From Eutrophovita brisbanensis (GTDB lineage: Bacteria > Pseudomonadota > Gammaproteobacteria > Burkholderiales > Eutrophovitaceae): a DNA stretch of 64,000 nucleotides. This document shows, piece after piece, positions 16,815-24,006 of the stretch. Within the stretch, counting starts at the first letter, position 1. Each line of letters opens with the position of its first letter. The position numbers and the translations under genes were made by a program. The stretch covers positions 248,001-312,000 of the forward strand of contig JAYQTM010000001.1 of NCBI GenBank assembly GCA_038147395.1. The letters run 5' to 3'. The notes under the pieces are model-generated. The model ran no database searches. It was not told the origin of the DNA and saw only the letters and a program-made list of their open reading frames with translations.

Positions 16815-17627
16815 ATGTCTAACGAAACCATGATCAAGGATGCTGGCGGAAACACGCACGTCAGAGTGACCACGCAACCCAGGATTGTAAGCGTGGTCCC
16901 GAGTATTACGGAATTGTTGTTTGATCTTGGGTTGGGTGAGTGCGTTGTGGGGCGGACAGGGTTTTGTTTTTATCCTAAAAGCCAAGTGAAGCGAATCCCG
17001 AAGATCGGTGGCACGAAAGATTTTGACCTAGAAAAACTCAAAGCACTCAGGCCCACGCATCTCATTGTGAATATTGATGAGAACCCTAAAGCGCTGGTTG
17101 ACGCAGCCAGCGAATTCGTGCCGCATGTGGTGGTCACGCACCCCATGGCGCCACAGGACAATGTGTCGCTTTTTCAATTGTTGGGTGATGTGTTTGATCA
17201 AGAAGAGAATGCAGCGCGTTTGGTTGATCGTTTTCAAGCCCGCTGGCGTGAACTCGAGCGCATTGGTGACAAATTCCCCCAAGAGCGGGTCATCTATCTC
17301 ATATGGAAAAATCCGTGGATGACGATTTGCCAAGACACCTACATTGCGAGGTGCCTAGAAACGATCGGATACCATCACATACCACTGGATTCCAGTCTGC
17401 GTTATCCAGAGGTGGTTTTAGAGGACATCGTTGGCGACATCGATCGCATTTTGTTATCAACTGAGCCCTATGCGTTTAGGCAAAAAGATGTTGACGAATT
17501 ACGGCAGCAATTTGGAAGCAAGAGTGCTGTGACCATATCGTTGATCGATGCGGAGATGACGTCATGGTACGGGTCAAGAGCCATTCAAGGGCTTGAATAT
17601 CTGGCGCAGTATAGAGGCGGTGTGTGA
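16815..17627 (+). CDS. BtuF/FecB-like helical-backbone metal receptor lacking a signal peptide
   Basis: A 270-residue protein with the fold signature of class III periplasmic binding proteins for cobalamin or iron complexes: RIVSVVPSITELLFDLGLG at the N-terminus, LKALRPTHLIVN, and a long linking helix. It has no signal peptide or lipobox, so it is probably cytoplasmic. Similar stand-alone proteins are often labelled cobalamin-binding proteins. It starts two bases after the Lrp gene stop and is likely translated from the same message. With two B12-dependent mutases in the window, a role in handling cobalamin is tempting but not demonstrated. Confidence 0.7.
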   Translation: MSNETMIKDAGGNTHVRVTTQPRIVSVVPSITELLFDLGLGECVVGRTGFCFYPKSQVKRIPKIGGTKDFDLEKLKALRPTHLIVNIDENPKALVDAASEFVPHVVVTHPMAPQDNVSLFQLLGDVFDQEENAARLVDRFQARWRELERIGDKFPQERVIYLIWKNPWMTICQDTYIARCLETIGYHHIPLDSSLRYPEVVLEDIVGDIDRILLSTEPYAFRQKDVDELRQQFGSKSAVTISLIDAEMTSWYGSRAIQGLEYLAQYRGGV

Positions 17628-17696
17628 CGATCGTATTTTCCGCTGGACGATGCCGTGATCAATTGGTAGGGTGGGACTGATAAAAATAAAGAAATA

Positions 17697-17721
17697 AAAG
17701 CGTCAAACGGAAAGACGTTTT
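17697..17721 (+). terminator. Possible weak intrinsic terminator
   Basis: An eight-pair stem (one G-U pair) of AAAGCGTC with GACGTTTT around a nine-base loop lies between the BtuF-like gene and the UPF0114 gene. The T tract is short, only four bases and itself part of the stem, so termination would be weak. Confidence 0.35.
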
Positions 17722-17735
17722 AACGGGGGGAATTC

Positions 17736-18242
17736 ATGAGCTTAGATCGTCAGATTGAGCGCAGTTTGTTCGCGAGCCGGTGGTTGATGGCGCCGTTTTA
17801 TATCGGTTTGGTGGTTGCGCTACTCGTCTTGTTGTTGAAGTTCGTGCAAGAGATCATCCATTTTGTACCGCACGTATTTATATCGCCCGAGAGCGACGTG
17901 TTGCTTTTTGTGCTGACTCTGATCGATTTATCTTTGACGGGGAATCTCTTGGTCATGGTGATCTTTGCTGGCTACGAAAACTTTGTCTCTCACATTGATG
18001 TGGCCGAGGATGCGCATCGCCCCACTTGGATGGGCACGATTGATTTCAGTGGCTTAAAGATCAAATTGATCGGGTCAATTGTGGCTATTTCCGGGATTCA
18101 TCTATTGAAACAATTTATGAATGTCGAAGCGGTCAATAAAGAGGACCTGAAGTGGCTTTTGTTAACGCATGCGGCATTTGTGATTTCTGGAGTTCTATTG
18201 GCCGTGATGGACTATTACGCGCACAAATCGAAAGCGCATTAG
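17736..18242 (+). CDS. UPF0114/YqhA-family inner-membrane protein
   Basis: A 168-residue protein with about four membrane helices matching the UPF0114 (YqhA) family: RQIERSLFASRWLMAPFYIG at the N-terminus, then the LTLIDLSLTGNLLVMVIFAGY segment and ENFVSH. The family is widespread in proteobacteria and its function is unknown. It leads a set of three small genes on the plus strand, 25 bases before a PH-domain gene. Confidence 0.85.
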   Translation: MSLDRQIERSLFASRWLMAPFYIGLVVALLVLLLKFVQEIIHFVPHVFISPESDVLLFVLTLIDLSLTGNLLVMVIFAGYENFVSHIDVAEDAHRPTWMGTIDFSGLKIKLIGSIVAISGIHLLKQFMNVEAVNKEDLKWLLLTHAAFVISGVLLAVMDYYAHKSKAH

Positions 18243-18266
18243 ACGAGTGAAAGGGTGTAGAGGTTA

Positions 18267-18683
18267 ATGTCAATTGATAACGGATCCGAAACCACGGTCT
18301 GGGAAGGGCGCCCCTCTCAGATTGTGAATATTGTGTTTTATGTCTTGCTGTTTTGGACGGTGATTTTCCCGATTGTTCGGTATCTGAAGACGAGAACGAC
18401 GCATTATCGCCTCACGACTCAAAGGCTTCATTCAAAGACGGGGATTTTGACCCAAGTGGTGGAGCAAACCGAGCTCTATCGTGTGCGGGATTACCGAGTC
18501 ACTAAACCGCTGATTCAGCGACTGTTTGGGTTGGGTAGCCTCGATATCGTTTCTTCAGATACGACCCAACCTTCGTTTCGATTTAGTGCGATAAAGGACC
18601 CCGAAGGGGTAGCTGATTTATTGCGCGGGCACGTCGAAGCGTCGAGATTACGCACAAAAACCAGAGAGGTGGACTTTAGCTGA
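18267..18683 (+). CDS. Bacterial PH-domain (YdbS/bPH2-like) membrane protein
   Basis: A 138-residue protein with one N-terminal membrane segment (VNIVFYVLLFWTVIFPIV) followed by a bacterial PH-like domain: YRLTTQRLHSKTGILTQ, VEQTELYRVRDYRV and LGSLDIVSSD. Such domains occur in membrane-associated proteins of mostly unknown role. Its TGA overlaps the ATG of the next gene by one base, which implies coupled translation. Confidence 0.75.
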   Translation: MSIDNGSETTVWEGRPSQIVNIVFYVLLFWTVIFPIVRYLKTRTTHYRLTTQRLHSKTGILTQVVEQTELYRVRDYRVTKPLIQRLFGLGSLDIVSSDTTQPSFRFSAIKDPEGVADLLRGHVEASRLRTKTREVDFS

Positions 18684-18880
18684 TGCAATTTGTCGATTTG
18701 ATTTTTATTGTTGGGCTGTTTTTGCTGGGTATCGGCCTATATTCGGCCTTTTATCTCTTGCGTTTGAGTGTCACCAAGTCTAAAGATGAGCTCAAGGACA
18801 TCAACGTGGCGAATTTATGGGTGTTATTTGCCGTTGGTGTCACTCTGGGGCTTGTCTTGGTTTATTTTTGGTTTGACTGA
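18683..18880 (+). CDS. Small two-helix membrane protein, unknown function
   Basis: A 65-residue protein with two hydrophobic segments (residues about 4-26 and 45-64) separated by a charged stretch SVTKSKDELKDIN. I recognise no family. The start ATG overlaps the stop of the PH-domain gene (TGATG), and the frame is intact, which supports it as a real gene in the same operon. It may be a partner subunit of the PH-domain protein. Confidence 0.6.
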   Translation: MQFVDLIFIVGLFLLGIGLYSAFYLLRLSVTKSKDELKDINVANLWVLFAVGVTLGLVLVYFWFD

Positions 18881-18921
18881 TATTGGGTCACGGATTTCGT
18901 AAGGAAATACTCTCTTGGCAT

Positions 18922-18942
18922 CTTTGAATTCTGAATTCAAAG
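18922..18942. promoter_or_regulatory. 21-base perfect palindrome upstream of the GntR gene (putative operator)
   Basis: CTTTGAATTC at 18922-18931 and GAATTCAAAG at 18933-18942 are exact reverse complements around one T. The palindrome ends 41 bases before the GntR start codon. A possible -35 TTGAAT (18924-18929) and -10 TAATAT (18946-18951) with a 16-base spacer would put the site over the promoter. Autoregulation by the adjacent FCD-type GntR protein is the simplest reading. Confidence 0.6.
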
Positions 18943-18983
18943 TGATAATATGAAGGATCAGGCGTCATGCGCGGAAGCCTCAT

Positions 18984-19637
18984 ATGAAAAGATTGCTGCC
19001 ACAACCCACACTCGTTGATCAGGTGTACGAAGCGATACTCTCGGATATCACTGAGGGTAAGTTTGATCATCACAAACGGATTAAACAGGAAGATATTGCC
19101 GAGGCACTGGGTGTGTCGCGCCATCCAGTTCAACAAGCATTACTGTTGCTTCGTGACCACGGGTTACTCAAGGAAGCGGCTGGTCGCGGGCTTGCAGTTG
19201 CTCCATTGGAATTTGACTTCGTGAGAGATCTTTACGAGGTTCGCGCTGCAATTGACAAACTGGCCACATCGAAAGCAGCGGAGCGAGGTGCTGAGTCAGC
19301 GCGAGATGATGGGCCTCAGTACATTGCGGATGGACGAGCTGCAATGGAGGACGATTCAATCGCTGGTTTGATTACTGCTGACGTCAATTTTCACTTTTTT
19401 ATTTATGGTCTATCGGGGAACCCCTTAATTGCGGATACCAGCCGGGCGCATTGGAATTTCTTGCGACGAGTCATGGGTCAGGTTCTTCTAAAGGGCGAGC
19501 GACCGATCGCGATTTGGGACCAGCACGAACAAATTCTCGAGGCAGTGATTTCGGGGGACGCCGAAAAGGCAGAGCGATTGGCCGAGGACCACATCCTACA
19601 AGCACTCATCGCATTAGAAAAAGCGATGAAGGATTGA
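18984..19637 (+). CDS. GntR-family regulator (FadR/FCD subfamily)
   Basis: A 217-residue regulator: an N-terminal winged helix with VYEAILSDITEGKFD, IKQEDIAEALGVSRHPVQQA and LRDHGLLKEAAGRGLAV, then an all-helical FCD ligand domain (LYEVRAAIDKLATSKAA; a conserved NFHFFIYGLSGNPLI with a metal/ligand-type His). GGAAG precedes the ATG by eight bases. It is followed 35 bases later by an acyl-CoA ligase and then by a ThDP lyase, so it probably controls that small catabolic operon in response to a carboxylic acid. Confidence 0.88.
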   Translation: MKRLLPQPTLVDQVYEAILSDITEGKFDHHKRIKQEDIAEALGVSRHPVQQALLLLRDHGLLKEAAGRGLAVAPLEFDFVRDLYEVRAAIDKLATSKAAERGAESARDDGPQYIADGRAAMEDDSIAGLITADVNFHFFIYGLSGNPLIADTSRAHWNFLRRVMGQVLLKGERPIAIWDQHEQILEAVISGDAEKAERLAEDHILQALIALEKAMKD

Positions 19638-19672
19638 GGATCAATTAACCGAATACTTGCAAAGACACTCAG

Positions 19673-21322
19673 ATGGATATTTCACATTTCAGCACGCTGT
19701 ACAACACTTTGTTAACCACGGCAGACACTTTTGGTGACCGTTCTGCTTACTGTGTGCCACCGATGGCAAAACGCAGTTACCACCCAAATGGATGGGAAAT
19801 CACTTGGAGCGACTTACTGGTTGAAGTCGAGAAAAAGAAGCGAATATACGCCGAAGCGGGCATCGGCCATGGACATCGTGTCGCAGTTTTATTCGAGCAG
19901 CGCCCCGAGTTTTTCTTTCATTACTACGCGTTGAACGCGCTTGGCGCTGGGATTGTTCCGATTAATCCAGATTATCGTGAAGAGGAAATCAAGTACGTCG
20001 TTGAGCATTCAGAGGCCGATATCGCACTCTGTGTGGAAAGCCGTATGGCGGAAATGCGCTCTGTGTCGCATGCGATCGGAAAGAAGATGGAGGTCATTTC
20101 GTTCGATAATTTTCCCGATGAATTACCGATGGTCCCCCCTGCTCCAAAAGACGGAGAGCCAAATAAAGACACCGAGGCGGCGCTGCTGTACACCTCAGGA
20201 ACGACTGGAAAGCCGAAGGGCTGTATTCTGACCAACGAATACTTTCACACGTTTGGTGGGAGTTATTTGTACGCAGGTGGCACACTCGATTTTAGAGATA
20301 GCGGTGAGCGTTTGTATAATCCGCTACCCCTGCATCATGCCAACTGTTTGTCGATTTCGGTCCCCGCGATGCTGATGAGTGGTGGGTGTGTGATTTTCCC
20401 AGATCGTTTTCACGCGAGCACGTGGTGGAGTGATCTCGTGGCGACAAAGGCGACAGCGGTTCAGTTTCAAGGAATCATTCCGAACATTTTGTTGAAATTG
20501 CCTGAGACCCCTGAGGAAACATCCCACCAAGTCCGGTTTGCTTTGTGTGCTGGAATTGAACCGAGCCATCACGAGGCCTTTGAGAAGCGGTTTGGATTTC
20601 CCGTGGTTGAGATGTGGGCGATGTCTGAGACTGGTCGCATCATCACGGATAATTTTGAGCCTCGTAAAATTCACACACGCTCATTCGGTAAAGAGAGTGC
20701 TTGGGTGGAGGCACGAGTCTTTGATGAAAACGACAAAGAGCTACCGCCAAATACCCAAGGTGAACTGGTCATCCGAAGCAGTGCAGCCTCACCGCGTCAA
20801 GGATTTTTTTCCGGTTATCTCAAAAATGAAGAAGCAACTGAGGAGTCTTGGAAGAATGGATGGTTTCACACGGGTGACGCAGTCATTCAAGACGAGGAAG
20901 GTTTCTTTTATTTTCTAGATCGTCAAAAAAATATCATTCGTCGTTCGGGAGAAAACATCGCCGCTGCCGAAGTCGAGGCGTGTCTCACAGCGCATGAGCA
21001 AGTGAAGCAAGTTGCCGTCATCGCGGCACCCGATGAGGTGCGAGAAGAAGAGGTCATGGCCTGTGTGATTGCGAAGAACGCGAGTGACATTGATTCAGAG
21101 GAGAAAAGGACTCAGTTAGCGAACCAGTTATTTGATTGGAGCTACGAGCGTATGGCGTACTTTAAGTCGCCGGGCTGGGTTTTATTCATGGACAGTTTGC
21201 CACTTGGAACCTCTGCAAAAGTCCAGAAAATACATATTTTTCCTCAGGGGACAGACCCGCGAGAGCAAGACGGTGCGATTGACTTGAGGTCTCGTAAAAA
21301 GCAAAAACCAAAAGCCGCTTGA
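19673..21322 (+). CDS. AMP-forming acyl-CoA synthetase
   Basis: A 549-residue member of the ANL superfamily. The ATP-binding P-loop YTSGTTGKPKG lies near residues 173-183, MSETG is the A5-type motif, GWFHTGDAV and DRQKNIIRRSGENIAAAEVE form the hinge region, and LPLGTSAKVQK holds the catalytic C-terminal Lys. It resembles the carnitine/crotonobetaine-CoA ligase-like group. It activates a carboxylic acid to its CoA ester via an acyl-adenylate. Its neighbours, a GntR regulator upstream and a ThDP lyase downstream, suggest the substrate is a 2-hydroxy acid, possibly 2-hydroxyisobutyrate; this is inferred from context only. Confidence 0.85.
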   Translation: MDISHFSTLYNTLLTTADTFGDRSAYCVPPMAKRSYHPNGWEITWSDLLVEVEKKKRIYAEAGIGHGHRVAVLFEQRPEFFFHYYALNALGAGIVPINPDYREEEIKYVVEHSEADIALCVESRMAEMRSVSHAIGKKMEVISFDNFPDELPMVPPAPKDGEPNKDTEAALLYTSGTTGKPKGCILTNEYFHTFGGSYLYAGGTLDFRDSGERLYNPLPLHHANCLSISVPAMLMSGGCVIFPDRFHASTWWSDLVATKATAVQFQGIIPNILLKLPETPEETSHQVRFALCAGIEPSHHEAFEKRFGFPVVEMWAMSETGRIITDNFEPRKIHTRSFGKESAWVEARVFDENDKELPPNTQGELVIRSSAASPRQGFFSGYLKNEEATEESWKNGWFHTGDAVIQDEEGFFYFLDRQKNIIRRSGENIAAAEVEACLTAHEQVKQVAVIAAPDEVREEEVMACVIAKNASDIDSEEKRTQLANQLFDWSYERMAYFKSPGWVLFMDSLPLGTSAKVQKIHIFPQGTDPREQDGAIDLRSRKKQKPKAA

Positions 21323-21360
21323 TGCTTTTGGGTCTTGATAAAACTTAGTAGGAGTTCTTC

Positions 21361-23085
21361 ATGAAAGCACTACACGCGAATATGAGCGCGGGCGTGATTG
21401 CTCGTTTTTTAAAAGCGCAAGGCGTTGATCGGGTGTTCGCGCTATGCGGTGGCCACATCATGCCGATTTGGATGCGGGTGGATGCCGAAGGGATTGAGAT
21501 TATTGATGTTCGTGATGAGCGTGCAGCAGTGTATATGGCGCACGCGTACAGCGAACTCACTGGGAAGTTGGGCGTTGCGCTCGTGACCGCGGGCCCTGGT
21601 GTCACCAATGCAATGACGGGTATCGCGAATGCTCATATTGCCAAGGCATCGGTTTTGGTTTTATCCGGTTTACCCCCTCGACCTCAGGAAAATCGAGGTG
21701 CCTTACAAGACATCGTGCACACAGAGTTACTGAGTTCGATCACGCGTTACGCGCGGACCGTGCGTCAGGCAAGTTTGGTATTGCAAGAATTAGACGAGGC
21801 AGTGTCGCGAGCACGGGGTGTCGGTGGTGAGCCTGGCCCCGTTTATTTGGATTTTCCGACTGATGTGTTGCGTGATGAAGTGCCCCAGGCCATTCAACTC
21901 GAGGAACACTTCAGACAGAAAGTCGTAAGACCTCTGTTGCCTCATGATGAAGATGTTGTCAAAGCCATTGATGTGTTGTGGCGAGCAAAAAAACCATTGG
22001 TAATCAGTGGCCGGGGTGCTAGAGGTGCTGGCCCAGAGTTAGTTGAGTTTTTAACGAAGTCGGGCGCACTCTACTTGGATACCGGAGAAAGTAAGGGTTT
22101 GGTTCCAGACAGTCACCCCTCGGTTGTCGCGGCTATGCGAGGAAAAGTGATGGGGGATGCGGATGTCATCGTGACGATTGGCCGTCGTTTGGATTTTCAG
22201 CTGGCTTATGGTTCGCCTGCAGTTTTTGGAAAAGCCACATTTATTCGCATCGGTGATTCTTCGACAGAGGTCCGAGACAACCGACGAGGGGATGTGGAGA
22301 TATTTGCGAATCCTGCAGCGACGTTACGCGCGATCAATGAGCGTGTGACGGATCGTGAGTCTTCAGTCGATAGAGATTGGGCGGCCGGGTACCGCGCAAA
22401 ACATGAAGAGCGCGCGAAAAAATTGAGTGACTCGATGGCGAGTGCGGCATCTGATTCAGAGGGAAGAATCCACCCGAACCGAGTGTTGTCTGCCCTACAA
22501 AAACAAATGGGTGAGGATGCGATTGTTGTTGCAGATGGTGGTGATTTTCTCGCGTTCGCCAGAGTGGGCTTGAATGCACCGACGTATTTGGATCCTGGTT
22601 CGCTCGGGTGTATTGGGATTGGCACGGCGTTTGGTATCGCGGCAAGCCTTGCGTGTCCAGATAAAAATGTGGTGGTGGCCACTGGTGATGGTGCGTTTGG
22701 CTTTAACGCGATGGAGATTGATACCGCTGTTCGTCACAAGGTGCCTGTCTTAATCGTGGTTGCGAACAATGGTGCATGGCAGATTGAAGTGCACGATCAG
22801 ACGGATACTCACGGGAAGGTGGTAGGAACAAAGCTCCAGGTCTCTGATTACGCAAAAATGGCCGAATCGTTTGGCATGTACGCAGAGAAAGTAGAGTCGG
22901 TGGATGATCTTGATGGCGCGATTGAGCGCGCGATGAAAAACCGTCCAGCGTTGCTCGATGTGCGAGTGAGCCCAGAGGCGAAGTCATCCGATGCGAAAAC
23001 GGGACTTGCTTGGGTGCCTGATCTTCAACCCCTTGCAGCTTGGGATGATGCTGAACGAGCTTGGAGAGACGCGTCAGAAAAGTGA
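21361..23085 (+). CDS. ThDP-dependent enzyme, possible 2-hydroxyacyl-CoA lyase
   Basis: A 574-residue ThDP enzyme with the catalytic Glu53 (VRDERAAVYMAHAY), the central LVISGRGARGAGPE domain and the cofactor motif GDGAFGFNAMEIDTAVRH ending in NN. It differs from the acetolactate synthase at 14454-16223, which has GDASVLMNIQE, and better resembles the oxalyl-CoA decarboxylase/2-hydroxyacyl-CoA lyase group. Pairing with a CoA ligase fits a lyase that splits a 2-hydroxyacyl-CoA into a ketone or aldehyde and formyl-CoA, as described for 2-hydroxyisobutyryl-CoA in Actinomycetospora. GGAG precedes the ATG. An acetolactate synthase-like or sulfoacetaldehyde-type activity cannot be excluded. Confidence 0.7.
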   Translation: MKALHANMSAGVIARFLKAQGVDRVFALCGGHIMPIWMRVDAEGIEIIDVRDERAAVYMAHAYSELTGKLGVALVTAGPGVTNAMTGIANAHIAKASVLVLSGLPPRPQENRGALQDIVHTELLSSITRYARTVRQASLVLQELDEAVSRARGVGGEPGPVYLDFPTDVLRDEVPQAIQLEEHFRQKVVRPLLPHDEDVVKAIDVLWRAKKPLVISGRGARGAGPELVEFLTKSGALYLDTGESKGLVPDSHPSVVAAMRGKVMGDADVIVTIGRRLDFQLAYGSPAVFGKATFIRIGDSSTEVRDNRRGDVEIFANPAATLRAINERVTDRESSVDRDWAAGYRAKHEERAKKLSDSMASAASDSEGRIHPNRVLSALQKQMGEDAIVVADGGDFLAFARVGLNAPTYLDPGSLGCIGIGTAFGIAASLACPDKNVVVATGDGAFGFNAMEIDTAVRHKVPVLIVVANNGAWQIEVHDQTDTHGKVVGTKLQVSDYAKMAESFGMYAEKVESVDDLDGAIERAMKNRPALLDVRVSPEAKSSDAKTGLAWVPDLQPLAAWDDAERAWRDASEK

Positions 23086-23086
23086 T

Positions 23087-23112
23087 AAAAAGGGGGCGCA
23101 TGCCCCCTTTTT
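23087..23112. terminator. Bidirectional intrinsic terminator
   Basis: GGGGGC and GCCCCC pair around a GCAT loop, flanked by five A on the left and five T on the right. The hairpin therefore has a T tract on both strands. It sits exactly between the convergent ThDP enzyme and peroxiredoxin-glutaredoxin genes and should terminate both. Confidence 0.9.
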
Positions 23113-23114
23113 AT

Positions 23115-23855
23115 TTAAGCAGCGTTTTTTAATCGCCTCTCGAGCGCTTCTCCGTCACCCACATATTCACCATTAATGAAAATTTGTGGAACGGTTTGTG
23201 CTCCGGTAATTGCCCCGACAATTTTGCTTCGTGTTTGATGCGGTAGCGGGATTTCAACAAACTCGTAGCCAGCACTCGTGAGCGTTTCTTTCGCCTTGGC
23301 GCAAAACGAGCATCCCTCTCGCGTCAAAATGGCGACTTGGTCGGGCTTTTTAGCGTTGGGGTTGATGTATTCGAGCATGGTGTCTGCATCTGATACTTCA
23401 AATGGATCGCCATCTTTTTCCGGTTCGATGAATGTTTTTTCAACGACACCGTTTTTAACGAGCATCGAGTATCTCCATGATCGTTTGCCGAAACCAAGTG
23501 CACTTTTGTCAACCAACATGCCGAGTTGTTCGGTGAATTCACCATTACCGTCAGGCAGCAGTCGAACATTGTTTGATTCTTGATCTTTTGCCCACTCATT
23601 CATGACAAATGTATCGTTCACTGAGACGCAAACGATTTCATCAACCCCGTTGGCATGAAATGCCGGTGCTAACTCGTTAAATCGAGGAAGGTGTGTCGAT
23701 GAGCACGTTGGCGTGAATGCGCCAGGTAGTGAGAAGACAACCACGGTTTTGTTTTTGAACACGTCGTCTGTAGTGACTGTTTTCCACTCGTTATTTTCGC
23801 GAACGCGGAAATTAACTGATGGGATACTTTTTCCTTCAAAATTTTGGAGTGTCAT
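23115..23855 (-). CDS. Peroxiredoxin-glutaredoxin fusion (Prx5-Grx hybrid)
   Basis: A 246-residue fusion. The N-terminal Prx5 domain has the peroxidatic Cys51 in GAFTPTCSSTH, and the C-terminal glutaredoxin domain has the CSFC pair (Cys182/Cys185) followed by TVPQIFINGEYVGD, the glutathione-binding cis-Pro segment. It reduces peroxides using glutathione directly, as known for the Haemophilus hybrid enzyme. I chose the ATG at 23853-23855 because GAGGA lies eight bases upstream; an in-frame start six codons earlier lacks a ribosome site. A long inverted repeat about 95 bases upstream may be its operator. Confidence 0.92.
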   Translation of the reverse strand: MTLQNFEGKSIPSVNFRVRENNEWKTVTTDDVFKNKTVVVFSLPGAFTPTCSSTHLPRFNELAPAFHANGVDEIVCVSVNDTFVMNEWAKDQESNNVRLLPDGNGEFTEQLGMLVDKSALGFGKRSWRYSMLVKNGVVEKTFIEPEKDGDPFEVSDADTMLEYINPNAKKPDQVAILTREGCSFCAKAKETLTSAGYEFVEIPLPHQTRSKIVGAITGAQTVPQIFINGEYVGDGEALERRLKNAA

Positions 23856-23948
23856 GCCTTGATCCTCATACAAAATTAAACAAATGCTGCAGCTATGGCG
23901 AGATTATGGGGCGCACTCATAAATCGGTCCAATGAATAAAATAAATAT

Positions 23949-23973
23949 TATTAATCGATAAAATCGATTAATA
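23949..23973. promoter_or_regulatory. Long inverted repeat upstream of the peroxiredoxin-glutaredoxin gene
   Basis: TATTAATCGAT at 23949-23959 and ATCGATTAATA at 23963-23973 are exact reverse complements around AAA. There is no T tract, so it does not look like a terminator for the upstream phaC. It resembles a regulator site for the peroxiredoxin gene. It does not match the OxyR pattern. Confidence 0.45.
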
Positions 23974-24006
23974 GATCGAGTTAAATAGCTGGCTGCATCG
24001 GAATGA

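Noticed and set aside
21361..23085. A second genuine acetolactate synthase
   Set aside because: The cofactor motif (GDGAFGFNAMEIDTA) and C-terminus differ from the ilvB product, and it is paired with a CoA ligase and GntR regulator.
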